Of a stretch of DNA of 64,000 nt, positions 1 to 11,631 are shown one piece after another. Under the pieces are notes generated by a model. It made no database searches. It was not told where the DNA came from and saw only the letters and a program-made list of their open reading frames with translations. The translations under genes and the position numbers were made by a program. Position 1 is the first letter of the stretch, and the number at the start of each line of letters is the position of its first letter. Origin of the DNA: Linnemannia hyalina (taxonomy: Eukaryota; Mortierellomycota; Mortierellomycetes; Mortierellales; Mortierellaceae); NCBI GenBank assembly GCA_019671135.1, contig JAHRHY010000027.1, forward strand, positions 53,501-117,500, read 5' to 3'.

Positions 1-1104
1 GCAACCTGGGCAGCACGTCGTTCGGTCTTCTGTTTGAGCCAAGTAGTTTTCCGCTCCGTCTTGTGTGCAGTCCACGTGACCTGACGTTCCGCTCTAATCC
101 TCTCGATATCGGCAGAGATGTTTTCCTTGCGGCGCCGTTGTCGAACCTCATCCTGTTGTGTTGATCGCTCCGGGGTAGGCTGATAGTGAGTCCTTAGAAT
201 CTTGGCGATTGATTCTCCTGCAACATTGAAATGGTCTGCGAGTTTTGCTGTTGTCCATTCTTCTGGGAACTAGTTATTTCGAAAGAAATAATAAACAGGA
301 GCAGGCATAAGTTATGTTGCTAAAATACAACCGTCATCATTCCACATGCTTTCAGGAACAAGTCGCAACTAGAGAAAAATATACCTGTTTCCGGAGGTAT
401 CGGACCTCTTCCATGGCCTGTCGAGTGAGCTTTCTCTGTGGGTTCCATGCTTGTCCTCCAGTCTTGGCCTTGATCGCCTGTCGATGCTTCCTCCACAGAG
501 GCACCTCAGTCGCTATCCTGTCCGCATCTCGTGGCGCTTTATGGAAATGTGGGTTTGGTGATGTTGAAATCGCTGCGACTGGTGCCTTGTTCAATTGAGA
601 AGTGGTCGTTTGTGCTTTTGTCGTCACTGAAGTGCCGTACGCATTGTTGCTGTGTTTCTCCTGTACTTGTCGTTGTCCAGTATGTCCGCCCAGAACTCTG
701 TCTTGCACCATCCTGTGTGTCAAATCTGCAATCTCTTCTCGGCCTTTCGGATAGATTACTCCGACCATGCGCCCTGAACTTGTCGACTTGGGCGAATCAA
801 ACCCCCACCGTTTCTTGGCTTCTTGTAGAATATCATGGTGTTTAAAGGCATCCTGGAGAGGCGTGCTGGCGACAGGAGGCTTTGCACCTGTAAAAGATCT
901 AGTGGCCGTAATGCTGTTGTGTTGATCCGAAGTAGAAGCAGAGGCGGTGGTACTCGTGTTTATAGTGGTTAAAAACCTCGACCGTGAGGCGTCCGCAGAC
1001 TTGGAGGGCATAGTCTGACGCAAGAGTATCCATGCAGGCTGTGATCTACTCGTCCTGAGGTGCTGACATCCTGAGCGCAAGAGTGTTGAGTTTAAAGTAG
1101 ACAT
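1..1104 (-). CDS. RRG9: Neugrin/Rrg9-family mitochondrial protein, 3' end outside window
   Basis: Two exons are visible, 1104-385 and 269-1, joined by a 115-bp intron (270-384, donor GTATAT). The chosen start gives an N-terminus rich in Arg, Ser and Leu without acidic residues, typical of a mitochondrial targeting sequence. Across the splice the protein reads as the neugrin/Rrg9 pattern: a Trp-Asn-Pro-x-Arg-Lys-Leu-Thr-Arg block, a helix with a Met-Glu-Glu-Val-Arg-Tyr-Leu core, then a Phe-Pro-Glu-Glu-Trp-Thr segment and a DNA-binding-like helix ending in ILRTHY. A very basic tail follows and is still open at the window edge. In yeast, Rrg9 is needed for respiratory growth and maintenance of the mitochondrial genome; transfer of that role here is by family. 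The coding end lies left of base 1. Confidence 0.78.
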
Positions 1105-1267
1105 GGTGAGCAAGAAGAGTATGTAGCATGCATGTGTCCTCTGGAATGGATCGGACGGAGGGTTAACGGTTGGTAGCGATGAAAGAGCTGACAAAAAGGA
1201 AAAGAAACAATGGCACAACAAGCAACAGAGAAAAAAGCAGTCCACACGGGCTAGCGACCAGTGATCT

Positions 1268-4200
1268 TTATGCCTTACGTACCATGGGTGGAACAACTAA
1301 TTCGCTAATCTGCGCCTGAATGTACTGCTCTCGCATCAACGACATGTCCTCAGGGACAATAATAGGCGCCTCTAGGACTTTGGGGTCTGTCGCCAGCACC
1401 GAGTATCGACCCACAACCTCCATAGCAGAGCCTGCTGTGACCGAGTCGCCCTTGCTTCTACCGTCGTCTCTGTTATTGTTGTTACTGTGAACGGTGAAAA
1501 CGGACCGCATCGATGAAGAAGGGGCTAGTTTGCGCACATCCTCTTGGATTTGGTTATCGAAATCGACATTGCGGAACTGGTGCACTTCCTTCGTCGTTAT
1601 GCTGTCCGCTCCTGGTTTGTAGCGACTCTCTCTGTTGTTGAGAGGAATAGGTGTTGATGATTCTGGTAAAAATGCGGCCGTTGGGAAGACTGGAGCTGCT
1701 GTAGGTTGTATGATGGTGGTAGATGGTAATGACAAATAAGTCGTCTTTCTTGGCAGCTTTGAAGGGGTCTCCAACATCTGGTGCTGGGGCGGAGACAGAG
1801 GCAAGTACTTCTTGGACTGAGTTGTCGGAGGCGAGGCAGACGACGCAGAGGACATTGAAGGAGCTGAGAAGCCAGATGAGGTTATCGAAGAACATGTTGA
1901 CATCACTGATCCATTGATACTGACATTGTAGACGCCATGTAATATAGCCTCTGGGCAGGCTTGACCGACGCTTGGCATTGCCGATCCTGCTCTTCCTGGG
2001 GGTGCAGCCAGCATGTGACTATCGACAAGTGCCATCGTTGCTGATTCTGTAACACTGCATGGCTTGTCGTATGCATTGCTATGAAGGTACACCTGGCTAT
2101 TCATAGACGGGCGCCGAGCGTATCCAAAAGTACCGGGACCATCTTTGAGTACATCCATTCCATTGACCAACTTTTGGAAGTCTTCTCGAACGTTCTCCTT
2201 GGCCGCGGATGGATTCTGCCTGGATTCCTGATTGGCTCTCGACGGGGACAAAGGCATAACCGACGGAGACTGATGATGCTGCAAATGACGCGACTTGGGC
2301 TCCTGCTGTCGCTGGCGTGGGTAATCAAGCTTGATGATTATTTTTTCATCACGAACACCAATGTCGTCATGCCTTCTTGCCTTCGCATCCATCGAGTTTG
2401 GTCGATTCTTGCTTTTGTACGGAATGTCGGGCAGTTGCAAGTCAGGGGTAGGGCTGAGAGGCGTTGGAGGAACAGACGTCGAGGGTGTTGAGCGTGGTGC
2501 TGACCTGCAAGGTGCAGAGGTATTGGAAGTCACGTCCTCTCGGAAAGCGATCTGCCTGGATACTCGTCCAGCTAGGTTTTGCTGGTGATACTGCTGCTGG
2601 GTCTGTGATGGCGGGAGAGGGTTGTAGTTCCCGGAGTTGTTGGACCGATCTCCGTCAGGGACTTTCTTTTTGAACGAATTGCGACGACTGGGAGGCTTGA
2701 CCAGCACGGGACTGATAGCACCGCCCTGCATGACTAACGCTTTCCCATTGTCTCTATTAATATCAAAGCGCTGTGATGGCTGCCACTGCTGAGACTGGAG
2801 ATGCGACATCCGTTGTTGAACCTTTAAGTCGATCCTTGTGGCCCCATTGTTCGTCGCACGTTGGTCGTTGACGGTTCTACCGCTGGTGCCGGTGATGCTA
2901 CTGGATTTGTTATTGTTGCGACGATTGTTATCGTCTTCGAGACCACTGGCTCGACCAGGAATGTCAATAGTAAGAGTCTTTGGCTCGATTTCAGAGTTGC
3001 ACTTGACATTCGGGACTGGCAGGTGTTGAAAGACAGGAGATTGCTGGCTGAGCTGATAAATGTGATGTGATATCGGCCGCTGAAATGTTGGGGACGTAGG
3101 TCTTGCAGCGGGAAATTTCTGGCGCTGCTGGCATCCTTGTTGACCGCGACTGTGCTGAGAGTACGGCTGTGAATCGATAGGGGGAATAGTGGGCAGGTCC
3201 TTTGCCAGAAGACTCGCCATGATCTGCGTAGTGCTTGGTGTTACTGAAAGCTGTATCTCAAGATCCTCAGCTTGGGCACGCAGATCATGATTTTGAATGA
3301 ATGTTGATCTCAGGCGCTAAAGGACAAGGCGACGCGCAGAAAACCTTAGTTAATATGCTACTTAGTTTTCCAATACACATTACCAAAAGTCAAAAATACA
3401 AGCTCAGCAATGTATACCTCAAGGTAGTCCTCTAGCTCTTGTTTGATGCTCTTCGCAAAGGCAAGACCTGGTGAAGACATGTGCATCTCAAAGACGAGTC
3501 TTGACACAAGCTCTAAATGAGCGGTCTAATAGTAATCAGCGTTAGCTAAAGTCAGTTAATAGGAACGACCCAGCACGAAAAAATACAAACGAGAAGAAAT
3601 CAGATGGACGTTTGTAAACGATATGGTTGTTTCATACCAAATACGTGAGGGCCTCTCGATCTTCGCCAGATTCAAATCTGATCCCGTCAGTCGTAACATT
3701 CCCTGTGCTTTGGATGGCCTGAGGTGTAGCAGCGGCACTGTGCCTGCTTCCGTATCGATTTTTTTCCAGTGAAAAGGTCGAGAGCGATGGACCTGAGGAA
3801 CCGCATCCATGGGATACAATTCCAGCAGCCATCAAGGTCACACGAGCAGGCGAGCTACTCTTTCGATCTCGATCTTGACTGTTGTCATCTTTTCCACGGC
3901 CAAGGTATGGGAGTGTTGTCGGTAACATGGCGACTGGTGCCTCAATACCGCAGACGTGCATGACCTCCTTCAAATATCCGATCCACTCAGAAAAGATCCA
4001 TGCGGTCCTTTCGCTATTCCGTCTTTGGGCGAGACTCGAAATGCGATCCGCCACCGTGTCCTGCAAGACTTTGTCTCGGAGCTCAGGCTCTTTTGCCAAG
4101 ATAGCGTTCAATATATGAACAGCCCCCTGTGTGTTGGAGAATGTTGGAATCTGATCTAATGAGAGGGCAGGCGAACTCTGGAAGGGAGGTTGGTTACCGA

Positions 4201-7113
4201 CACGTGAGTGTGGATGCGGTTTAAGAATAGATGAGGATCGGTATCGCTGTCCGCGTACCTCGAAAGCCCCACCGCGAACAATGCCAAAGAGTCCCCCTGA
4301 TTTGACCTTTGATCCTTGCGCGAAGTCCTTGGTTGTGGCCGATAATGCCGGTGTCTCTTGGATGGCCAGGGTCCTCATGAGCGAGAAAAAAATGGGTTCA
4401 GTTGTCAACGACGCTACACCTCCGTCGAGAGTCACGATCGCTTTGATGCACTGAATAATCTGATGAAGAAGGCGCCTCCGTTGACCCAATTTTCTATACG
4501 ATGCGACGGACGTGATAAAATGTTAGAGTAACATCCATTCATAGCAAGCAATACAAATACTGCTACCGAGTAACTTACGTTTCCTCTGTCCTCTGAACGT
4601 GTTGACAGAGCTGAAGTACCGCCAGTGGTCCTCCAATGTTGATGAACTCGCTCGTCCATCGGAGCGATCCATTCCTAATCATCACTCGCAGGCTCCTCAG
4701 AACATGTTCCTTGTCTTCCAATGCACGTGTGTCGCTCTTCCCAAGTAAAGATGAAAGATGTCGTTGAAAAGTTGGTTGGAGCGGAGGTATTAATCCAGAA
4801 TGAATTGTGTCGCTCGGTGCAGACACAGTATTGCTGTTACTTGTGATATCGGTGGCGCTGAAGTTTCTCCACATCCCCATGGGTCGTTTGGGAGTCGAAT
4901 CTGCCGCAGTTACAGTGGCTGTCACAGCTGCAAGGTTAAACGCGAACTGGTCTCGGGACGATCGCCTCTTCTTGTTCGAGTATTCCAGTAGTAGGTCAAC
5001 AATGACCTGCGGAGGTATGGCCTGTGGCAAGGACGGGCTCGCGTCATTGGATTGAAGCATCACCCACTTCCGGTTTGTAGGTAATGACTCCAGTTGACTA
5101 ATGGTAGTCGGGGCCAGTGAGAGTGTCGCCTAAGGTAATCGAGAGAGAAGCCAGACGAATGTATCAGTCTGATATGCCCCACAAGGACTCATTCGTGGGT
5201 AGAAAAGATTTTTTCTTACCAGCATCTCGCTAAAGGCAATGTTCACAACATCTTTGTCCACCTTGCTGACCGTTGTGTTGGAAGACCTAGCCACAGGGGC
5301 TTCTTGTTCTTGAACGTTGTCTAAAGCAGACGTTCTCTTTCCTGCGCGTTTCCGAGTCACCCTTTTCGAGTCTGCAAGAGCCGTAGAAGAGATCATCGAG
5401 ATATCAATAGCCTGTGTTTCTGCAATCGAGTGTCGTTGGATCGGCAGCTGAAGCAATTGCTGTTCTCGGTCTCCAACGACCGATCGTCTCATTTGAGCGT
5501 TGGGGTTTAAAATAGTAGGCGATGAGGGAGAAGTGCTGCTGCTGGCCATGAGCATCGGGTTTCGAAAGTTATCTCCAGATCGTCTTTCCTGGCCCTCTTG
5601 GCTCTGTCCATGCGGCATATCTGGCATCGAATGACGCCGACTCCTATCTGTGCTGGAGTCCTGACTATGACGGCTGCCACTGGAGTTTTGACGCCCAACC
5701 GAATTTGTTAGCGTTCCTGCATAATTGCGCCGCTGTCGAAGTTCTTCGATCCCTTGCTGCCACTCAATCTGAGAAGGAAGGCGGGGTCGGTTAGGTCCTG
5801 GGATCAGTGTCAGAAGCTGGTCAAGCATGGCAGAGTCGGTACCGATAATAGACGCTCCTAGGTCAGTTGGTGCCATCCCACCTCCACCTTGTCCACTACC
5901 TTGAGCTTGTTGACGTTGTTGTTGCTGTTGGTGGTGGTGTTGAAATATTGGGAGGGGTGACGCTTGAGAGGTGGTTGCAAGGGGATGAAAGGACTGATTG
6001 GGTACAAGGTCGTGATGAACGGCTCGCACGGGCGAAACGTAATTTTCTCCTGAGCCTACATATCCAACAGCGCCCATGCTGGGTTGGGTCATTAATTCTT
6101 GTGGCAGGGCTAACTCTGCAAGGCGCTCCTGCTCCTGCGAATGGCGCTTCTGTTGCCGCTTGATCCTCTCGAGAGCGCTCAGCGGCTTCTTGTCGGACAG
6201 TTTGGGGGCGGGTGGTCGTTGATGTTGCTCTGGTGCACCTAACGACTGCTGCTGTTGTTGTTGCTGTTGACGGTGGTATCGATCGATTGTCCAGTCCTCT
6301 GAAGGCTCTCTCCGCTGCTGGGTTGAAGCTGCAGTTGTGGTTGTGTTCGCTGTAGAGTCGTCCCTCATCGAGGACAGCCGTGAAGTGTTGTCACACGATT
6401 TATTAGCCGAGACGTTGTCGCAGAATTCAAAGACGTCCTCCATGACAAGACTGTGATCACTGCCGATACTGGAGCTGCTGTCCTGCATATCATTGCTGTC
6501 CTGCATATCATTGCTGATACTCGGTTGAGAGAGGTCGGTGTCCATCGTACTTGTGAATCCCGTTGTTTGTTTTTGCTTTTGCTGTTGCGGTGGTGGGGGC
6601 GGACGAGGAGGAAGCTGTATGATGTCATGGGGCCAGGCCTGGTCCACTAAGTTCCTTGGCTGAGCTGATGGAAATGGTGATGGAAGAGGTAATGCGGAAT
6701 TAAAAAATTGCTGCGACTTTGCAGGATGGTGCTTGACCGAGTACGCGTCCTCTCTGTCGTGTATAGGGTTGTCTGTGTCCGTGTGACCTTCTGACCCCTG
6801 ACGACGAGCTTGCTGCTGTTGTTGCTGCTGCTGCTCTTGTTTATGTTGCTCTTGTGACACCGCCTGTCGAAGGGCCAGCCTCGATGCAGGGGCAGCAGGG
6901 ATAGGGGGGGAAGGAGCTGGGACAATGCTGTTTTGTTGGGGGACAAGCCTGTCGTCGTTCTCAGTGAAGATAGCCTGTCGACCAAACATCCCCATGGACT
7001 TCCAGAACGTTTCTTTACTTGGAGGCGTCGGCGGAGGCGATGATCCTGGCAGCAACATTTCAAGCGTGGCCACGGTCAGACTGACTTGAGATGGGCTGTT
7101 GCTGTTGTTGTTC

Positions 7114-7145
<32 letters not shown>

Positions 7146-7664
7146 GCTGCTGCTCTTGGAACGTAGGTTAAACAGATCTGTCTTGACCAAGAGCTTCTTG
7201 TTCTTGACCTTGCTCTCTTTATTCTTGTTGTCGTTGTTCGAACGCGACGTTGCTTGTTGGAGGTCTTCTAGCGTGGAATTACGTTTGCGATAGAGGTCCG
7301 GGGACGTTGTTCCTGAACGGAGCAAGAGCGAAGGCGGAGGTGGAATATTGTAGCTGTTGTCTTTGTTGTCCTTGGGTGAAGAGGTCATGGACAGTCGACG
7401 AGCAACCTTGACAATGTGGTCGCCAAGGTTGGAGAGAGGGGAGCGAGCTTTGACAGGAGGAGGATGGCTATGACTGAGGCTATAGTTAGTGTCATTGATG
7501 AAGCTGTCGATGCTGTCGATGCTGGTCCTGTTTGAGTGCAGTGGGGGTGGTGGAAGGAGAGAGGCTGACGAGGCTGACCGTGGGTCCTGCTGGTGGTGAT
7601 TTTGAGTTGAGGATGATTTCTGATCGATCATGGTTTTCTGTTTCTTTCGGTGCCGAAGAGACAA
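1268..7664 (-). CDS. GBD/FH3 (diaphanous-type) armadillo protein lacking FH1/FH2
   Basis: Five exons fit splice consensus and phase: 7664-5220, 5129-4579, 4493-3638, 3525-3418 and 3316-1268, giving 2,002 residues. The first about 800 residues are low complexity, with Asn, Gln, Pro and Ser runs (an Asn run near 7130, Gln runs near 5925, 6250 and 6820). The GTPase-binding domain begins at the exon 1/2 junction (FSEML-ATLSL) with the conserved LPTNRKW core. The FH3 armadillo region continues through exons 3 and 4 (IIQCIKAIV, LELVSRLVFEMH). Such domains bind Rho GTPases in formins. The last exon is again disordered and ends in a stop, with no proline-rich FH1 or FH2 actin-nucleating domain in the remaining space before the RRG9 gene. 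It may act as a Rho effector or scaffold rather than a nucleator; that is inference. A GTACGT sequence just before the stop could be a donor, but no downstream exon was found. Confidence 0.83.
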
Positions 7665-10600
7665 AGCGAGGGGAGGGATCGATCGGCGTGGACCTGCACG
7701 GCGGTGAGGAGGGGTTGTGGGGGGTTTGTGAAAAGGAGGGAGAGAAAGAGAGGAAGAAAGGAAAAGTGCCTTCCATTGTTATTTCTGGTGCAAGATGGAA
7801 GTATGTCAGTTCTCTCCTTTCTTGGTGATTTGTGCGGACTCTTGACCCTGTGGCAGCTCACCGATATGTTGAGAGAGGGTGAGTGATATCGACTGCACAT
7901 ACGTAGGCTTGCATTGGACAAACAATGCAAAATGTTCTTTATTTTGCCACTGTTGTTTGAATCCCTGGTGTCCGTGGTAATCCGTAGTACCCGTTCCGTA
8001 TTCGTGACTATGACCCTCATCCCTTATTTTTCTTTCTTCCTCCAATTCTCTCTCCCCTCTCTCCACATACATACTAACAAGAGCAGTTTTCGAGGACAAA
8101 CTACCACAGTGGAAAAACTTCGACATCATAGTACAGAACCGAAGGAGGATATCAGCGAGAGAGATGACGAGCAGCCTAAACTGGGAAGACACCAAAGAAA
8201 CAGCAATAGGAAGAGCAGCAGAGCAACCCTATTTCTTCTTCACCCTCGTTTGGCGTGCCTGCACTTCCGACGATCCCCTCTTAATCGCAAGAGTCTAACT
8301 TGCATGTTCATCCATTGCCTTGACTGATTACCAAGGTTGAAATGAGCCACATCTCTTTTTGCTTTGAATAGCTCGACCCATTGTTTACCGTGAAAATGTG
8401 CAGCCGTAGAGTACTTTTTGAATGCGTTTGGTCATTTCGTTGTTGGCTCGAGACATGGTATGTCATTCCGTTCCTCGGGCATAATGGGTGCTCTCAGCAT
8501 AGTTGGCAAAACCATCTCGACGTTAGCCTTGGAGCGAAATGGTTCGGTTCCAGGTGGGAGACCACGAGAGCTCTATTTGAAAGCATCTTCACCTCCCTTT
8601 ACTTCCAACGGCGAAGAAAAATTTAATAAAAATGGGTTGTTATTAAAGAGCAGCACCAGCGCGTGAACATGTTTGTAATGTTGTGATGTGAAACAGCCGG
8701 TGTATGCGTGGTTGTGGACATGATCAGGCGCCGGAAGGCATCTCCTCCACTGGCAAAGCAAGATATTTCGGCAAATGCAACGGCTCGATGTTCAAATGGG
8801 TTAGCCAGAAGAAAGGAGAAGAGGGAAGGAAGGAAGCAAGGAAAGGAAAATGAATCGCCGCCATGCCAAATGCGTGTTTCTGCCATGGAGCTGTTGTCGG
8901 AATTGACGGGAAACGGGATAGGCTGGTCGGGGAGAAGGCCTCCAAAAGCTTCCCGAGTTGCCCCTTCATTGCTGCAAGTAAGCGGATCGGATAAGATATG
9001 TCCTCGAAGGGCGCCGAAAATCACAGTGGCGAGAAGGTTGGATGGATCAATATTGTGCCAGCATGCAGTAGCAAGAAAAATAAGAAAAGAGTATCTCCGC
9101 GAGGGCGCATGCCCCAGTTTGTCTGCTCTTTTTCTCTTTTCTCTCCTCTTCGTCCCTTGTCTCGCTTCCTCCCCCCTTTCCCTGAGCAATTGACCGCTGT
9201 CTCGCTATCTTCATCCTTTCCTCTTCGTCCAGTTTCTTTTTTCTGTTTCTTCCCTCCTTTTGTCCTACACTTCCTCTTTCCCCTTCCTACACCCCACATC
9301 ATCACATACATCATCTAGCTGCAACGTAGTACACATAAAAAGCTCTTGTCCTCCATCATTTCGCAGTTCCTCATCTCGCGATTCATTTCACATCGATCCC
9401 TACACCATCTCCGCGCCTCCATCAACCAGAGCACACAACTACATATTTCTCATTCGTTCGCAAAACGACCGGTAAGATGATATGCTCCCCTTGTTTACGT
9501 TCTTTTTCGTTCTCTGTTTTGTCCAACTTTTTTTTCCAGCGCTCCTGGGTCATCACAAAAGAGAAAGAAAAAAAGACGGATATGATTGCTCACATCCCAC
9601 TCTGCTCGCACGCTCTCCATTTTATTATTACATTCGATAAGTCGGTAACCACAGCATGGGAAAATGGGCGCTGTGAGAATTATCCTCCCTATCCCTCCCT
9701 CATCGAAACTACTCCCACCGATCCAGTGGCCTCCGATGGTACCCAATGGCGCCCAGTAATATCCGATGGAGACATCTTGATCGTGTTTGAGAATGTGCAA
9801 AAAATTGAGAAGGGATGCGACTTGGATGGGTCCGTCCCTGGTTAACGCACATTGCCCTGACTATTGATCGGCAAACCCAACAACTGTGGTCGTTATTGTC
9901 ATTGGTTCTTGCGCCCGGCTCTCCTGCGTGAGAGTCGCTTGGTCTAAGGTTGTCGCCTCTTTAGGGTTGAAAACCATCGTACGCTTTGTGCTGACACCTT
10001 CCTTTCTTTTGCTTCGGCTCTGTCTTTTATTGCAATGCCAATGCTGCTGCAGCAACAACAAGAGGGATTGAAAGCTAGATGGGTGAGGAGTTTTAGGATA
10101 AGGATAAGGGACATGGAATCTGACGGCACTCTACCTATGCCTTCTCTTTTTTTCCTTCTTATTTTCATGCCCTCCTTCATGCTTCCTTACTCTCTGCTGT
10201 CTCCTTCTCCACTGCCCCACCTCCATGGTTATTACCGGCAACACCCTTCTTTGCCTGAATAAAGAAAGAGAAACAGTCAGACACACGCCGCAATAGTAGA
10301 GTCGGCAGACATGGATACGAAATTGTCCAGATCCTTTCTCCTGTTTTGCCCTCTCCTCCTTCCCTTCCTTCCTTTGCTACTTCTCCGTCACGTAGTATCG
10401 TTCAAATCAACCGAACTTTTATAAATTGACAGCAGGGTGGAGCATCCTTCGGAATGTCGGCAGTGTCACCAAGCAAGCAGGCAGGCAAGACGATGCAGAA
10501 GAAGAAGAAGAAGAAAAAGAAGAAAAAGAAGTAGGTTGGCAAGGTGGCCAGGGACAAACAGTTACAAACATGGAACTCTAACAACGACAATGGCAAACAT

Positions 10601-11631
10601 TGCTGTTCTTCTTTAGGCTGCATGAGGAGGGGGAGAGGTCGATAGTCATTGTCTATTTATTTGTCAGCCGTCCACTGCACTCGAGCCACTGTTCTTCTCA
10701 TCTACATCCTCGTTCCAACAATTATTTACTTGTTTGCTGGTCCTCATGATCCACAAACCCACAAACACGAATGCGATATCTATCCAGTTGCTCGCGTGTC
10801 CCGGGACCTTTGTTCTCGGTAGCTATGGTGCCTAAATCCTCCATCATCACGCTCAGTTCATCCCCCTTGTATCTTCGCCTTCCTATTCCTGTCCCACGTT
10901 CTCAATCCTTCAGTACCCTTGCTCCTGTTCCTGCCCCTGCACCTGTTCTAACTCCCGGCTCTCTTTGAGGGGAGTTGCGTTTGTTGCTCTCTTTCACTCT
11001 CTTTCACTATCTTACCCTCTCTACTCTACTCACTTAACCGCATATATCGTCACGTCATCCTTTTGTCAAAGAGCGAGATGTCAGCACGGACAATATGTGT
11101 CTTCCTTCACCGGTCCTTTCTTTCCTCCTACCTTTATCACGGCGTGTTTTTTTTCTACGTCTCTCCATCGCTGTGTGCAACTGCAACTGGATTATGATTT
11201 TGCTTTCGTTCCAACGAAACCAGACTCGCTTTCATTCACCTAATACTAACATTACCATTCCTTCCTTGCTCGGATTTTTAGGAAGGGACGACAAAGTTAG
11301 CTATCTCGCCTTTGCAATCGCTTCGCCCTCTCCCTCTGTTCTCTTTCTGTTTGTCCTCTCCGTCCTTAGTAGCCTCGGTTTGTCCTTCCTGGATGATACA
11401 CTTATACCCTAATTGTACACCTTTCCTTTTTCTTCGTCTTCTCCTTCTCCTTCCTCTCTGTCCTTCAATTCTCTTTCCCCTTCTTTCCATCCCATCGCCA
11501 CTGTTTTTGCATTGTCACTATAGACACGAGTCATCCGTGCACCTTCACCTCATATATAAGTCTCGTTTTCATTTCTTACAACTACCACTGTCGCCTTACT
11601 CTTCCAGATTTTTCACTTTTCACCATCTCGA
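7665..11631. other. Long divergent intergenic region with pyrimidine-rich tracts
   Basis: No convincing gene was seen in these 3.97 kb between two divergently transcribed genes. Long C/T-rich tracts occur at about 9120-9310 and 11270-11600, common in promoters and 5' untranslated regions of fungi. A strong donor (GTAAGA at 9471) after a stop-rich stretch and a strong acceptor (CTTCCAG ending 11607) just 25 bp before the downstream start suggest a leader intron of about 2.1 kb, but only transcript data would show this. A GAA-type repeat lies at 10497-10532. Confidence 0.4.

Noticed and set aside
8623..9193. Overlapping open frames on both strands (188 and 161 codons)
   Set aside because: Low complexity, no conserved motif, no splice continuity; both lie in a long intergenic region.
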